Below are positions 10,738-20,021 of a stretch of DNA of 64,000 nt, piece after piece (the stretch's first letter is position 1; each line of letters opens with the position of its first letter). Origin of the DNA: Acinetobacter sp. ANC 4169 (GTDB lineage Bacteria > Pseudomonadota > Gammaproteobacteria > Pseudomonadales > Moraxellaceae); contig NZ_NEGE01000001.1 of NCBI RefSeq assembly GCF_002135355.1, positions 121,764-185,763 on the forward strand, read 5' to 3'. Position numbers and translations under genes: made by a program. The notes beneath the pieces are model-generated. The model had not been told where the DNA came from. It worked only from the letters and a program-made list of their open reading frames with translations, and did not search any database.

Positions 10738-12205
10738 AATATGGGTCATTGATGATGATCGTGCCATGCGCTGGGTATTGGAAAAAACTTTTAAAGAAGA
10801 AGGTTTTGACGTTACTAGTTTTGAAGAAGCACAATCTGCACTGGATCAGCTCAGCATAGATACCCCCGATGTAATTTTGACTGACATTCGTATGCCCGGC
10901 ATCGATGGTCTGACCTTTTTGAGCAAAGTCAAAACCAGTCATCCAGATTTACCGGTTATCATTATGACGGCGCATTCAGATCTGGAATCTGCTGTATCCA
11001 GCTATCAAACCGGTGCTTTTGAATATTTACCTAAACCGTTTGATATTGATGAAGCTTTGGCATTGGTCAATCGTGCGATTCTGCATATTGCCAAATTACA
11101 GCAGCAAGAATCTGCCAAAGCCGCACCAGCCATTCAATCAACTGAAATTATTGGTGAATCCCCTGCCATGCAGGAAGTGTTTCGTGCCATTGGCCGTTTG
11201 TCACAGTCACACATTACCGTATTGATTAATGGTGAATCCGGTACAGGTAAAGAACTGGTTGCGCATGCGCTACACCGCCATTCACCACGTAGCAGCAAAC
11301 CTTTTATTGCCTTGAATATGGCAGCCATTCCAAAAGACCTGATTGAAACAGAACTTTTTGGTCATGAAAAAGGTGCATTTACCGGTGCCAACTCACAGCG
11401 CCAAGGCCGTTTTGAACAAGCCAATGGCGGTACGCTATTTCTAGATGAAATTGGCGACATGCCATTTGAAACCCAAACCCGTTTACTGCGTGTTTTGGCT
11501 GATGGCGAGTTCTATCGTGTCGGTGGACACATTCCGGTTAAGGTCGATGTTCGGATTGTCGCTGCGACTCACCAAGACCTGGAAAAACTGGTACATGACG
11601 GACGCTTCCGTGAAGACTTGTATCATCGTCTGAATGTGATCCGTATTCATATTCCAAAACTGGCGCATCGCAGTGAAGATATTCCGATGCTGGCGCAGCA
11701 CTTCCTGGCTCGCGCTGGTAAAGAATTAGGCGTAAATCCTAAGATCTTGCGTCCAGAAACACAAGAATATATGCAGCAACTGCCTTGGCAAGGCAATGTG
11801 CGTCAGCTCGAAAATACCTGTCGCTGGCTCACAGTGATGATTACCGGTCGTGAGGTTTATCCTGAAGATCTTCCTTCGGAATTAAAACAGATTCCAATTC
11901 AACGCTCAGGTGATGATGCTCAGCCACAAAATACCTTTGACCGTATTTCACTGCATCACTGGGATGAGTTATTGGGCCAATGGGCTATTCAGAAACTAAA
12001 AAATGGTGAAATGAAGATTCTGGACATTGCCACTCCAATGTTTGAACGCACCTTAATTACCGCAGCTTTACAGCAAACCCGTGGTCGTAAACGCCATGCT
12101 GCGGAATTGCTGGGCTGGGGTCGCAACACGCTGACTCGCAAGCTCAAAGAACTGGGTATGGACACGGCAGATGATGACGTTGAAGAAGAAGTGATAGAAA
12201 GCTAA
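10724..12205 (+). CDS. glnG: GlnG (NtrC), sigma-54-dependent nitrogen response regulator
   Basis: Transcription activator for sigma-54 promoters of nitrogen-assimilation genes. The receiver domain carries the phosphoacceptor Asp54 (LTDIRMPG). The AAA+ domain has Walker A GESGTGKE, the sigma-54 contact loop GAFTGA and the Walker B region [11 protein letters not shown]. The C-terminal Fis-like helix-turn-helix reads [20 protein letters not shown] chose the ATG inside the end of glnL because GGGAG lies 7 nt upstream and the protein then starts [12 protein letters not shown] as in the family (493 residues). The acidic tail ([11 protein letters not shown]) is a small extension. Confidence 0.95.
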   Translation: MSRNKIWVIDDDRAMRWVLEKTFKEEGFDVTSFEEAQSALDQLSIDTPDVILTDIRMPGIDGLTFLSKVKTSHPDLPVIIMTAHSDLESAVSSYQTGAFEYLPKPFDIDEALALVNRAILHIAKLQQQESAKAAPAIQSTEIIGESPAMQEVFRAIGRLSQSHITVLINGESGTGKELVAHALHRHSPRSSKPFIALNMAAIPKDLIETELFGHEKGAFTGANSQRQGRFEQANGGTLFLDEIGDMPFETQTRLLRVLADGEFYRVGGHIPVKVDVRIVAATHQDLEKLVHDGRFREDLYHRLNVIRIHIPKLAHRSEDIPMLAQHFLARAGKELGVNPKILRPETQEYMQQLPWQGNVRQLENTCRWLTVMITGREVYPEDLPSELKQIPIQRSGDDAQPQNTFDRISLHHWDELLGQWAIQKLKNGEMKILDIATPMFERTLITAALQQTRGRKRHAAELLGWGRNTLTRKLKELGMDTADDDVEEEVIES

Positions 12206-12230
12206 ACTTTTTCTACCCCTCTCAAAAATA

Positions 12231-12254
12231 AAAGCTCCTTCGGGAGCTTTTTTT
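12231..12254 (+). terminator. Rho-independent terminator after glnG
   Basis: The stem AAAGCTCC/GGAGCTTT with a TTCG tetraloop is followed by a T-run. It lies 26 bp after the glnG stop and ends the glnLG operon. Confidence 0.88.
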
Positions 12255-12266
12255 ATTAGACACTAT

Positions 12267-12593
12267 TTAGGCAGTAAAACCTATATAACGGAAATATCCC
12301 TCTACCCCCAAATCAGACTTAAAAATCAGATAATCCGGATAAGTTGCTTTGGTAATTTCGGCAAACATATTCACCTGATCATCATGGGCATGCAAATCAT
12401 CTACACAACGCGGCATGGTTTGCTCAAATTCATCGGTCATATATTCAAAACCAATATCCATGGCAATAAACAATACATGCTCGCAGGGCTGTATATATTG
12501 TTCTTCAGCCCAATTAATCACATGCTGCTGACAGTGTGGACATTGGATATTATCTGCGGCTTGAATATCGAGTTCGATCAGTTGATAGCTCAT
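12267..12593 (-). CDS. Small hypothetical protein with zinc-ribbon-like CPHC motif
   Basis: A 108-residue soluble protein I do not recognise by name. Near the N-terminus it has CPHC, followed about 20 residues later by a QPCEH segment with one further cysteine, suggesting an incomplete or atypical zinc knuckle. The rest is acidic and rich in aromatic residues (DIGFEYMTDEFEQTMPRCVDDLH). I start it at the ATG of MSYQLIELD; a TTG nine codons upstream is possible and neither has a strong Shine-Dalgarno. It lies tail-to-tail with glnG. Function unknown. Confidence 0.7.
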   Translation of the reverse strand: MSYQLIELDIQAADNIQCPHCQQHVINWAEEQYIQPCEHVLFIAMDIGFEYMTDEFEQTMPRCVDDLHAHDDQVNMFAEITKATYPDYLIFKSDLGVEGYFRYIGFTA

Positions 12594-12666
12594 AACATTT
12601 AGATTCAGTTTTCTATCCAACTATATTAACAAACTCCAGTAAAGTGCATCCTTAAAAATCATCAAT

Positions 12667-12695
12667 AAAAAAGGGAATCTCGAGGATTCCCTTTT
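12667..12695 (-). terminator. Terminator after the MFS gene
   Basis: A hairpin with GGGAATC/GATTCCC arms is flanked by an A-run on one side and a T-run on the other. It serves the minus-strand MFS gene and could also work in the other direction. Confidence 0.82.
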
Positions 12696-12710
12696 ATAAA
12701 ATTTATAAAT

Positions 12711-13916
12711 TTATTTATGTGCAGATTTATAGCGTGAGAGTGCTGTCACAGCCACTGCTGAAATGACCACAGCAGGTAAACTTGCCATTAAAATCCCCGA
12801 AGTTCCCAAGCCGATCGCTAAGATTTTCCCTGTCAATAATGGCCCAGTCATGGCACCTAATCGGCCCAAAGAAATCGCACTACCCACGCCTGTCACTTTA
12901 CCTGTGCCTGAATAGAAAATCGGTGAAATGCCATACAGAATCGATTGCCCACCTGTCGAGAAAATCCCGCCCATAAACCCAGCCAGAATAAGCACTGGAA
13001 TAGAGGTAGAGGTAAATAACAATACAAGGGCAATAAATAAACCACTATAAATAATTGTTGCCATCTGCCAAAGTTTTAAGCGGTCTAGCAAATAACCCAA
13101 AGCCAAAGTACCAATTACAGCACCTACCTGGAATACCAGCATCACCATGAAAGCCTGCGGTTTTTCCAAACCTTGCTCCATGAGCAAATTAGGTAACCAG
13201 CTAATCAAAATATAATTGATCATCAGGGTAAAGAAGAAACCGACCCAAAGCGGCATCGTATATTTATATTGCTGATTCTTAAATAATACCTGCACCATAG
13301 ATGGAACAGCTTCAGTCGCGGCTTGCTCAACAGCAACCTGCTTAGGCTTATCTTTAAGAATAATTGCCATGAATGGGAGCAGTGCCAATGGCGCCAAGCC
13401 TCCAATCAGGAAAAGCGTATGCCAGGAAATATCTTTGAATAAGATAGCCAAGCCCGCAACGAAAATTGCGCCTACCGGTAAACCGCAATACATCAAGCTG
13501 TTCAGCTTGCCTCGATTGGCTTCATTTGCCTCATCACCTACCACTGAAATCATGGTTGGCATTGCCGCACCCAAACCTAAGCCGGTAAAGAAGCGCGCTG
13601 CATATAAAATTTCAACACTCGGCGCAATTGCAGTGAGTGACATGAATGCGCCAAAGATGCCAATCGAAAGCATCAGTACTTTCTTTTGACCTAAATAATC
13701 CGCTACTCGGCCGCCAAAGAAGGCACCGAACAGCATACCAAAAACACCTAAACTAAATACATAGCCCATTTGCACCTGGTCGAGAGCAAATGTTTCAGCA
13801 ATTCCTTTTGCTGCAATACCTGGGGCTTGAAGATCAAAACCCTCAAAAAATGCGACCCAAAAACACAGAAATACCGTTAAGAATTTCTGCATTTTAGCTG
13901 TTTGTATTTGTGCCAT
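12711..13916 (-). CDS. MFS transporter, MhpT-like (aromatic acid:H+ symporter family)
   Basis: A 401-residue, 12-helix major facilitator. The first helix motif FFEGFDLQAPGIAAKGIAE, the loop 2-3 motif GGRVADYLGQKKVL and the helix 4-5 segment LGAAMPTMISVVGDE place it in the aromatic acid:H+ symporter family, closest by eye to E. coli MhpT (3-(3-hydroxyphenyl)propionate uptake). The substrate is therefore probably a small aromatic or related acid, but no catabolic genes lie next to it. GGAG 7 nt upstream supports the ATG. An inverted repeat lies in its leader. Confidence 0.82.
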   Translation of the reverse strand: MAQIQTAKMQKFLTVFLCFWVAFFEGFDLQAPGIAAKGIAETFALDQVQMGYVFSLGVFGMLFGAFFGGRVADYLGQKKVLMLSIGIFGAFMSLTAIAPSVEILYAARFFTGLGLGAAMPTMISVVGDEANEANRGKLNSLMYCGLPVGAIFVAGLAILFKDISWHTLFLIGGLAPLALLPFMAIILKDKPKQVAVEQAATEAVPSMVQVLFKNQQYKYTMPLWVGFFFTLMINYILISWLPNLLMEQGLEKPQAFMVMLVFQVGAVIGTLALGYLLDRLKLWQMATIIYSGLFIALVLLFTSTSIPVLILAGFMGGIFSTGGQSILYGISPIFYSGTGKVTGVGSAISLGRLGAMTGPLLTGKILAIGLGTSGILMASLPAVVISAVAVTALSRYKSAHK

Positions 13917-14186
13917 GATTGAACTCCGTCCATAGTAAGCAAATTACCCTGCAGCAATTTGCTTTGCTATTCTCAGATCAATCTTTTCAAATAAATACCA
14001 CTACAATAGTCGGGTTTATTGAACCTCAACATAGCAAATAGCGATTGAATTAGACTTAAAAGATTATATAAATAGACTTTTTAAATCTTATTACTGTAAA
14101 TTAAATAATATTTTCAGATACTTATATTTTCGGTAGTTATTTATGATCAAGCCATAGTCAAAACTAATACTTTAAAATTAAACGAT
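13917..14186. other. Leader and promoter region of the MFS gene
   Basis: Non-coding sequence between the MFS start and the mnmG terminator. Its one clear structure is a perfect 9-bp inverted repeat (AAGCAAATT/AATTTGCTT, 10-nt spacer, 13937-13964) that lies 20-48 bp upstream of the MFS ATG. It is either an operator or a leader hairpin. The remainder is A+T-rich and I see no gene in it. Confidence 0.5.
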
Positions 14187-14212
14187 AAAAAGCCCGCTTT
14201 TAGCGGGCTTTT
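14187..14212 (-). terminator. Terminator after mnmG
   Basis: A perfect AAAAGCCCGC/GCGGGCTTTT stem with a short TAAAA loop, followed on the minus strand by T residues. It lies about 22 bp past the mnmG stop. Confidence 0.88.
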
Positions 14213-14234
14213 AATTCACTTTACTTCCACGGTA

Positions 14235-16115
14235 TTAAGCAGATTTTTTCGCCTGATTGTTCTTACGGATGGTAATCATCACCAACTGAACTGCCGCAGG
14301 TGTTACACCCGGAATACGCCCCGCTTGAGCAAGCGTTTCAGGACGAACATCTTTCAACTTCAAAGTAATTTCACGCGACAAACCTGAAACCACATCATAA
14401 TCAAAGTCTGAAGGAATACGGGTTTCTTCCAGACGCTTCATTTGCGCTACATCTTCTTGCTGACGGCTGATATAACCTTCGTATTTCACAGCAATTTCAA
14501 TTTGCTCGCCGACAAATGCCGAAACTTCAGAACCAGTCAATTCAGCAATTTGCGCGAAGCTAATGTTTGGACGCTTTAACAAATCAATCGCTGAGCATTC
14601 CTTAGACAGATCTGCACCGGTCATTTCAACGAATTTTTTACCCATTGGGTTGTTTGGCGCAGCCCAAAGATGCTGTAAACGGCCTTTTTCAGTTTCTACT
14701 GCTTCCATTTTTTGGCAGAACGAATCCCAACGTGCATCATCTACTAAGCCTAACTCACGACCAATAGTTGTTAAGCGTTGATCCGCATTGTCTTCACGTA
14801 GCATCAAACGGTATTCGGCGCGAGACGTAAACATACGGTACGGTTCTTTGGTGCCGAGTGTAATCAGGTCATCAACCAGTACACCCATGTACGCTTCATC
14901 ACGTTTAGGTGTCCATTGTTCCTGATCCCATGCACGGCGGGCAGCGTTCAAACCTGCCAATAAACCTTGTGCGCCAGCTTCTTCATAACCGGTTGTACCG
15001 TTGATTTGGCCCGCGAAGTACAAGTTATTAATCGATTTGGTTTCAAGTGAGAATTTTAAAGATTGCGGATTAAAGTAATCGTATTCAATCGCATAGCCCG
15101 GACGCAGAATGTGTGCATTTTCCATACCACGGATCGAGCGCACCAATTCAAACTGAACATCAAATGGAAGAGATGTAGAAATACCATTTGGATACAATTC
15201 GTGAGTATCCAGACCTTCAGGCTCCAAGAACACTTGATGCGAGTCTTTATCCGCAAATTTATGAATTTTATCTTCAATTGATGGGCAGTAACGTGGACCT
15301 ACACCTTCAATCACACCGGTATACATCGGTGAACGATCGAGTCCGCCACGAATAATGTCGTGGGTTTTTTCATTGGTATGCGTGATATAACAGTTGATCT
15401 GTTCTGGATGCATTGATGCATCACCCATGAATGACATGGTCGGAGATGGGAAATCACCCGGCTGTGGTGTCATGACAGAGAAATCAACTGAACGCGCATC
15501 AATACGTGGCGGCGTACCTGTTTTTAAACGGCCTACCGGCAAGTTCAATTCACGTAGGCGCGCAGCCAATGAAATTGAAGGCGGATCACCGGCACGGCCA
15601 CCTGAAGCATTGTTTAGACCAATGTGAATCACACCGCCCAAGAAAGTACCCGTGGTCAACACCACAGTTTTCGCATCAAAGCGAATGCCCATCTGGGTTA
15701 CAACACCTTTAACGGTATCGCCTTCAATAATCAGGTCATCTGCAGCTTGCTGGAAAATATCCAGATTGGCCTGGTTTTCCAGGGTATGACGAATTGCCGC
15801 TTTAAAACGTACACGGTCAGCTTGGGCACGTGTTGCACGTACTGCTGCACCTTTACGTGAGTTCAAAATACGGAACTGAATACCGCCTTTATCGGCAGCC
15901 AATGCCATCGCACCACCCAAGGCATCAATTTCACGTACCAGATGAGATTTACCAATACCACCAATGGCCGGGTTACAGCTCATCTGCCCTAAAGTCTCAA
16001 TGTTGTGAGTTAAGAGCAAAGTCTGTCGACCCATACGCGCTGCAGCAAGGGCTGCTTCGGTACCTGCGTGACCGCCACCGATAACAATGACATCGTAAAC
16101 TTTAGGATAATGCAT
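14235..16115 (-). CDS. mnmG: MnmG (GidA), tRNA uridine 5-carboxymethylaminomethyl modification enzyme
   Basis: FAD-dependent partner of MnmE that installs the 5-carboxymethylaminomethyl group on wobble uridine-34 of several tRNAs. The 626-residue length is normal. The N-terminal dinucleotide-binding motif is [19 protein letters not shown], followed by the family blocks [20 protein letters not shown] and [15 protein letters not shown]. The C-terminal helical MnmE/tRNA-binding domain contains GLSREI and [14 protein letters not shown]. It is a single-gene unit with its own extended -10 promoter upstream and a strong terminator. Confidence 0.97.
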   Translation of the reverse strand: MHYPKVYDVIVIGGGHAGTEAALAAARMGRQTLLLTHNIETLGQMSCNPAIGGIGKSHLVREIDALGGAMALAADKGGIQFRILNSRKGAAVRATRAQADRVRFKAAIRHTLENQANLDIFQQAADDLIIEGDTVKGVVTQMGIRFDAKTVVLTTGTFLGGVIHIGLNNASGGRAGDPPSISLAARLRELNLPVGRLKTGTPPRIDARSVDFSVMTPQPGDFPSPTMSFMGDASMHPEQINCYITHTNEKTHDIIRGGLDRSPMYTGVIEGVGPRYCPSIEDKIHKFADKDSHQVFLEPEGLDTHELYPNGISTSLPFDVQFELVRSIRGMENAHILRPGYAIEYDYFNPQSLKFSLETKSINNLYFAGQINGTTGYEEAGAQGLLAGLNAARRAWDQEQWTPKRDEAYMGVLVDDLITLGTKEPYRMFTSRAEYRLMLREDNADQRLTTIGRELGLVDDARWDSFCQKMEAVETEKGRLQHLWAAPNNPMGKKFVEMTGADLSKECSAIDLLKRPNISFAQIAELTGSEVSAFVGEQIEIAVKYEGYISRQQEDVAQMKRLEETRIPSDFDYDVVSGLSREITLKLKDVRPETLAQAGRIPGVTPAAVQLVMITIRKNNQAKKSA

Positions 16116-16148
16116 AATGGTTTGAGAGATAAAAAATGATGACGGAGT

Positions 16149-16157
16149 ATTATATCA
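16149..16157 (-). promoter_or_regulatory. Extended -10 promoter of mnmG
   Basis: On the minus strand the sequence reads TGATATAAT, a perfect TATAAT preceded by the TGn extension, 34-42 bp upstream of the mnmG start. A TTGTCA lies farther upstream at a spacing too long (21 bp) for a classical -35. Confidence 0.55.
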
Positions 16158-16369
16158 AAACTGAGCAAAATAAGTTGACAAAATGAGTCGAATTTCTCAC
16201 CGAGGAATGAATTGATTTTCACCCTGCTAATGTTGCAATGTAATTTTGCTTTTCAGACCTACTATAGAAATGAAACATTTAATCTTCAATATTTACTTGA
16301 TTAGCATTGTTTTAATTTGATTATTTTTTAAGCTAAACAGGTGGTACATTACAAACAAAGGTATCAAAG

Positions 16370-16855
16370 ATGAATAAGAATATTTTCCTCTCTTCAATGC
16401 TCTGTGGTTTATGTTTTGCCTCATTTGCAGCTTCGGTCAATGCCAAGTCTGACTCGAATTACAATGCGCAAAAGTACCAGCAGGTCTGTAAAGGTAAATC
16501 TCAGGGAACGCCAGTCACTTTTGCCTACCGTGCTGTAATCTGGAATGGTACGTGTGAAACCCAATTTTTCCCTTCTTCAAAAAATGCTTCAATTAGAGGA
16601 GATGAACCCGAACTTTACTCCACATGTAGTAATGGAGATAACAAAGCAACAACAGCAACCATTAATGGTAGCGAAATGAAAGGTAAATGTGCTTTAGGCT
16701 ATATGCCACCTCGTCCTTCTCAATCACAAATGCAAATGCAACAATCTCAACCACAGATGCAGTCACAACCGCAAATGCAACCTCAGATGCAATCACAACC
16801 TGAAATGCAGACTCAGCCTCAAATGCAGTCACAACCTGAGATGCAACCGCAGTAA
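16370..16855 (+). CDS. Secreted hypothetical protein with Met/Gln/Pro repeat tail
   Basis: A 161-residue protein with a clear Sec signal peptide cleaved near residue 25 (SVNA/KSDS). The mature part has two regions. The first is a globular segment of about 90 residues with five cysteines (QQVCKGK, NGTCETQFFP, LYSTCSNGD and GKCALGYMPP carry four of them), probably disulfide-bonded. The second is a low-complexity tail from about residue 117 made of degenerate PQMQSQPEMQ units. It has its own terminator and is flanked by unrelated genes. I do not recognise a function; a periplasmic or surface role is inferred from the signal peptide. Confidence 0.8.
   Translation: MNKNIFLSSMLCGLCFASFAASVNAKSDSNYNAQKYQQVCKGKSQGTPVTFAYRAVIWNGTCETQFFPSSKNASIRGDEPELYSTCSNGDNKATTATINGSEMKGKCALGYMPPRPSQSQMQMQQSQPQMQSQPQMQPQMQSQPEMQTQPQMQSQPEMQPQ
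16719..16854 (+). repeat. Degenerate in-frame Met/Gln/Pro repeats
   Basis: Tandem units based on CAACCTCAGATGCAGTCA encode alternating QMQ and SQPQ/SQPE motifs. Such repeats can gain or lose units in frame, so tail length may vary between strains. Confidence 0.8.
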
Positions 16856-16889
16856 TCTCCATAAAAAGTTAATTTAATTCAAATTATTA

Positions 16890-16920
16890 ACGGGTAAAAT
16901 ACTTGAATTTTACCCGTTTC
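16890..16920 (+). terminator. Terminator after the repeat protein gene
   Basis: The 11-bp stem ACGGGTAAAAT/ATTTTACCCGT with a 6-nt loop is followed by TT. The T-run is short but the stem is perfect. Confidence 0.7.
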
Positions 16921-16992
16921 ATATATTGCTTATTTAAAAATCTTGTTTAAACTCTAAGGATATCAAAAGATAAAAACAAAAAAGGATATTCC

Positions 16993-17883
16993 ATGGATTC
17001 AGGACTTTTTACCCTTTTTTTACCTCTTATCCTTGCCTTCATGATGGTGGGCTTAGGACTTGAACTTACAGTTAAAGATTTTCTGCGTATCCGGCGTCAC
17101 CCCAAAGCTATTTTTTTAGCTTTATTTTCACAACAAGTCATTTTGGTGGGCGTTGCATTTTTTATTTGTATTTTATTTAAGCCATCTCCACTTTTAGCTA
17201 TTGGCTTAATGTTGCTTGCTGCTTCTCCTGGTGGCCCTACAGCAAATTTGATTAGCTATATTTTTAAGGGAGATGTGGCCTTAAACCTTACCCTTACAGC
17301 CCTTAATTCCATTATTTGCACCTTTACCCTGCCTTTTATTGTCAATTTATCCATGCATTATTTTTTAGGCGAGTCGCAAAGCTTTGCCATGCCTATTGAA
17401 AAAATCACTCAGGTCTTTTTAATTATTTTTGTTCCGGTTTGTTTAGGTATGCTGATTCGTTCATATACTCCAAAAACCGCATTACAACTCAATAAACCTA
17501 TGCGATTTTTTTCAGTCATCTTTTTAATTTCGATTTTCTTGTATGCGCTCTATAAAGAAAGGTTTCATCTCACTGAATATTTTTCCGAGATTGGCATTGC
17601 CATGGCATTGTTCTGCCTCATCAGTTTTTTAGTGGGTTATCTGGTTCCCCATTTAGCAGGAATTTCCGATAGGCAGGCACGGGCATGCACCTTTGAAGTC
17701 GGGATTCACAATACAGGTTTTGCGCTGACTATTGCACTTTCCGTGCTATCGAATACTACAATTGCCATTCCGGCAGGAATTTATACTATTTTTATGTATG
17801 TGTTTGCCTTTGCATTTGGTTATATCCTGAACAAAAACCCCCAACTACTCAATAAAGGCAATGCACACACTTTAAATAGTTAA
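16993..17883 (+). CDS. Bile acid:sodium symporter (BASS) family transporter, copy 1
   Basis: A 296-residue inner-membrane carrier with about nine to ten hydrophobic helices. Family signatures include MVGLGLELTVKDFLRI, the LMLLAASPGGPTANLISY motif of helix 4 and the crossover helix around RACTFEVGIHNTGFALTIAL. BASS members carry organic anions with sodium, but bacterial substrates vary (bile acids, pantoate, keto acids), so the substrate is unknown. An AAGGA lies about 7 nt upstream of the ATG. A close paralogue follows 206 bp downstream. Confidence 0.88.
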   Translation: MDSGLFTLFLPLILAFMMVGLGLELTVKDFLRIRRHPKAIFLALFSQQVILVGVAFFICILFKPSPLLAIGLMLLAASPGGPTANLISYIFKGDVALNLTLTALNSIICTFTLPFIVNLSMHYFLGESQSFAMPIEKITQVFLIIFVPVCLGMLIRSYTPKTALQLNKPMRFFSVIFLISIFLYALYKERFHLTEYFSEIGIAMALFCLISFLVGYLVPHLAGISDRQARACTFEVGIHNTGFALTIALSVLSNTTIAIPAGIYTIFMYVFAFAFGYILNKNPQLLNKGNAHTLNS

Positions 17884-18089
17884 AATACATCTGCCCTGTT
17901 GAAAAATGCTTCAATAGAGCATATTGCAGCCCCCTATAAAAAATAGACTCAATCCATACATTTGTGTAAAGCAGGAGCAGTAGCCTGCATTGCATATTTG
18001 TTCATACATCTATTCAATCAGGATAGTTGCATAGAAAAAATCAGTACAAAACTTAACTCAACAAGAATAAATAAAAAAGGAGATTTCAC

Positions 18090-18968
18090 ATGGATTCAGG
18101 AATCATTACCATTTTACTGCCTTTAGCACTGGCTATTATTATGGTGGGCTTGGGACTGGAGCTAAGCCCCAAAGACTTTGCCCGAGTCAGCAAACATCCT
18201 AAAGCCGTTTTAATTGCGCTATTTTGTCAACTGGTTGTTTTGGTCAGTATTGCATTTGTTATCTGTAAGGTTTTGGCGCTTCCACCATTACTTGCGGTAG
18301 GATTAATGCTGCTTGCAGCTTCACCTGGTGGCAGCACAGCCAACTTGTTTAGCTATCTGTTCAAGGGTGATATTGCACTGAATATTACCCTAACTGCAAT
18401 CAATTCTGTCATTGCTGCTTTTACGCTGCCTTTAATTGCCAACTTTGCCATCCAGCATTTTATCGATGACGGACAACAAATTAGCTTACAGTTCAGCAAG
18501 ATATTACAAGTCTTTGCCATTATTATTATCCCGGTCTGCATAGGCATGCTGATTCGACACTATGCCCCACAGTTCACAGAAAAGTTAAATAAACCGCTAC
18601 GTATATTCGCGGTTATATTTTTAATACTGATTATTATTGGCGCAATTGTGAGTGAACGTCAGAATATTGCCGAGTACTTGACTCAAGTGGGGGCAGCTAC
18701 AGCACTGTTCTGTATGTTTAGCCTGTGTATCGGCTATTTCGTGCCTCGGCTACTCGGTATTCCTAGTGCCCAGGCGCGTGCCTGTGCTTTTGAAATTGGC
18801 ATCCACAACAGCACCTTGGCTATGACCATTGCACTTACCGTTATGGCTAACTCCACCATCGCCATGCCAGCTGCGGTATATTCTATTTTTATGTATATCT
18901 TTGCCGCGCTATTTGGCATGCTTTTGAATAAATTCGCAGCTCATCCAGCGACCGCTATCTCTACCTGA
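18090..18968 (+). CDS. Bile acid:sodium symporter (BASS) family transporter, copy 2
   Basis: A 292-residue paralogue of the preceding gene with the same start pattern (MDSGIITILLPLALAIIMVG) and motifs: LGLELSPKDFARV, LLAASPGGSTANLFSY and RACAFEIGIHNSTLAMTIAL. The substrate region differs in places (Gly-Gly-Ser versus Gly-Gly-Pro in helix 4; NSTLAM versus NTGFAL in helix 9), so the two may carry different substrates. AAGGAG about 8 nt upstream is a strong ribosome binding site. A terminator follows directly. Confidence 0.88.
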   Translation: MDSGIITILLPLALAIIMVGLGLELSPKDFARVSKHPKAVLIALFCQLVVLVSIAFVICKVLALPPLLAVGLMLLAASPGGSTANLFSYLFKGDIALNITLTAINSVIAAFTLPLIANFAIQHFIDDGQQISLQFSKILQVFAIIIIPVCIGMLIRHYAPQFTEKLNKPLRIFAVIFLILIIIGAIVSERQNIAEYLTQVGAATALFCMFSLCIGYFVPRLLGIPSAQARACAFEIGIHNSTLAMTIALTVMANSTIAMPAAVYSIFMYIFAALFGMLLNKFAAHPATAIST

Positions 18969-18982
18969 TTCAACTTCCATAA

Positions 18983-19013
18983 AAAAGGACGTCCATGTAC
19001 GTCCTTTTCTTTT
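18983..19013 (+). terminator. Terminator after the BASS pair
   Basis: The stem AAAAGGACGT/ACGTCCTTTT with loop CCATGT is followed by a T-rich tail. It separates the transporters from prmA. Confidence 0.85.
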
Positions 19014-19100
19014 TCAGGATAGTTTTTATCAATATATAGTTGTTTCAGCCTGAGTTCCGTTACAATGGCATCTTTATAAAGACAAATTTAGGTTATCTCC

Positions 19101-20018
19101 GTGAAGTGGTTACAAATTCATATTACTGTTGAGCAGGCTCAAGTCGATTTCACTGAAACACTATTAAGTTCATTAGGTGCAGTGAGCGTAACTTTAGATG
19201 ATGCTGAAAATCAGGACTTGCTTGAACCACTTCCAGGTGAAACTCCACTGTGGAACAAAGTCATTGTGACCGGCATCTATGCCCAGGAAGATGACGAAGA
19301 AATTGATATTGATGCGCTAATTACCTTTATTACTGCTCAAATGCCTGAAGCACCAGTACGTTATGAATTTCTTGAAGATCAGGAATGGGAACGTACCTGG
19401 ATGGATGCCTATGAACCGATCCAGATTGCCGATAAATACTGGATCGTGCCTGAATGGATGGAAGCTCCTGAACCAGATGCAGTCAATATCAAGCTTGATC
19501 CAGGTCTGGCTTTTGGTACCGGCAACCACGCAAGTACCTTTCTTTGCCTGCAATGGTTAGGTAAGACTGATGTGAAAGATAAAATTGTGATCGATTATGG
19601 CTGCGGTTCAGGCATTTTGGGCGTGGCTGCTTTATTGTTAGGTGCTAAAAAAGTCTATGCGACTGATATTGATCCTCAAGCTGTTTTAGCGACCCAACAA
19701 AATGCTGAATTGAATGGTGTACTGGAGAACCTGTTCGTAGGTTTACCGGATGAGTTCAATGAAGAACTTAAAAATCAAAAAGCCGATGTGTTTGTTGCCA
19801 ACATTCTTGCAGGCCCGTTAATGACCCTTGCGCCTGAATTCGCAACTTTGGTTAAATCTGAGGGAGAGTTCGCACTTGCCGGCATATTAGAAGAGCAAGT
19901 TGCTGATATTTCTAGTGTTTATTCTGAATTTTTTGATATACTGCAAGTCGAAAAACGTGAAGAACATTGGTGTCGAATTTCGGGTAAACGCCAAAACACC
20001 CCTACAAATCTTGAATAG
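19101..20018 (+). CDS. prmA: PrmA, ribosomal protein L11 methyltransferase
   Basis: SAM-dependent enzyme that trimethylates ribosomal protein L11. It begins with GTG ([16 protein letters not shown]), the typical family start; GGTT about 6-9 nt upstream is a modest ribosome binding site. The N-terminal L11-recognition domain is followed by [18 protein letters not shown], the SAM loop [29 protein letters not shown] and the catalytic-site motif VANILAGPL. The 305-residue length is normal. The next gene starts 3 nt after its stop, so they form an operon. Confidence 0.96.
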   Translation: MKWLQIHITVEQAQVDFTETLLSSLGAVSVTLDDAENQDLLEPLPGETPLWNKVIVTGIYAQEDDEEIDIDALITFITAQMPEAPVRYEFLEDQEWERTWMDAYEPIQIADKYWIVPEWMEAPEPDAVNIKLDPGLAFGTGNHASTFLCLQWLGKTDVKDKIVIDYGCGSGILGVAALLLGAKKVYATDIDPQAVLATQQNAELNGVLENLFVGLPDEFNEELKNQKADVFVANILAGPLMTLAPEFATLVKSEGEFALAGILEEQVADISSVYSEFFDILQVEKREEHWCRISGKRQNTPTNLE

Positions 20019-20021
20019 ACT

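Noticed and set aside
12231..12695. Possible methionine or other riboswitch-type leaders near terminators
   Set aside because: The structures found are simple terminator stems; no conserved aptamer pattern is visible here or upstream of metQ.
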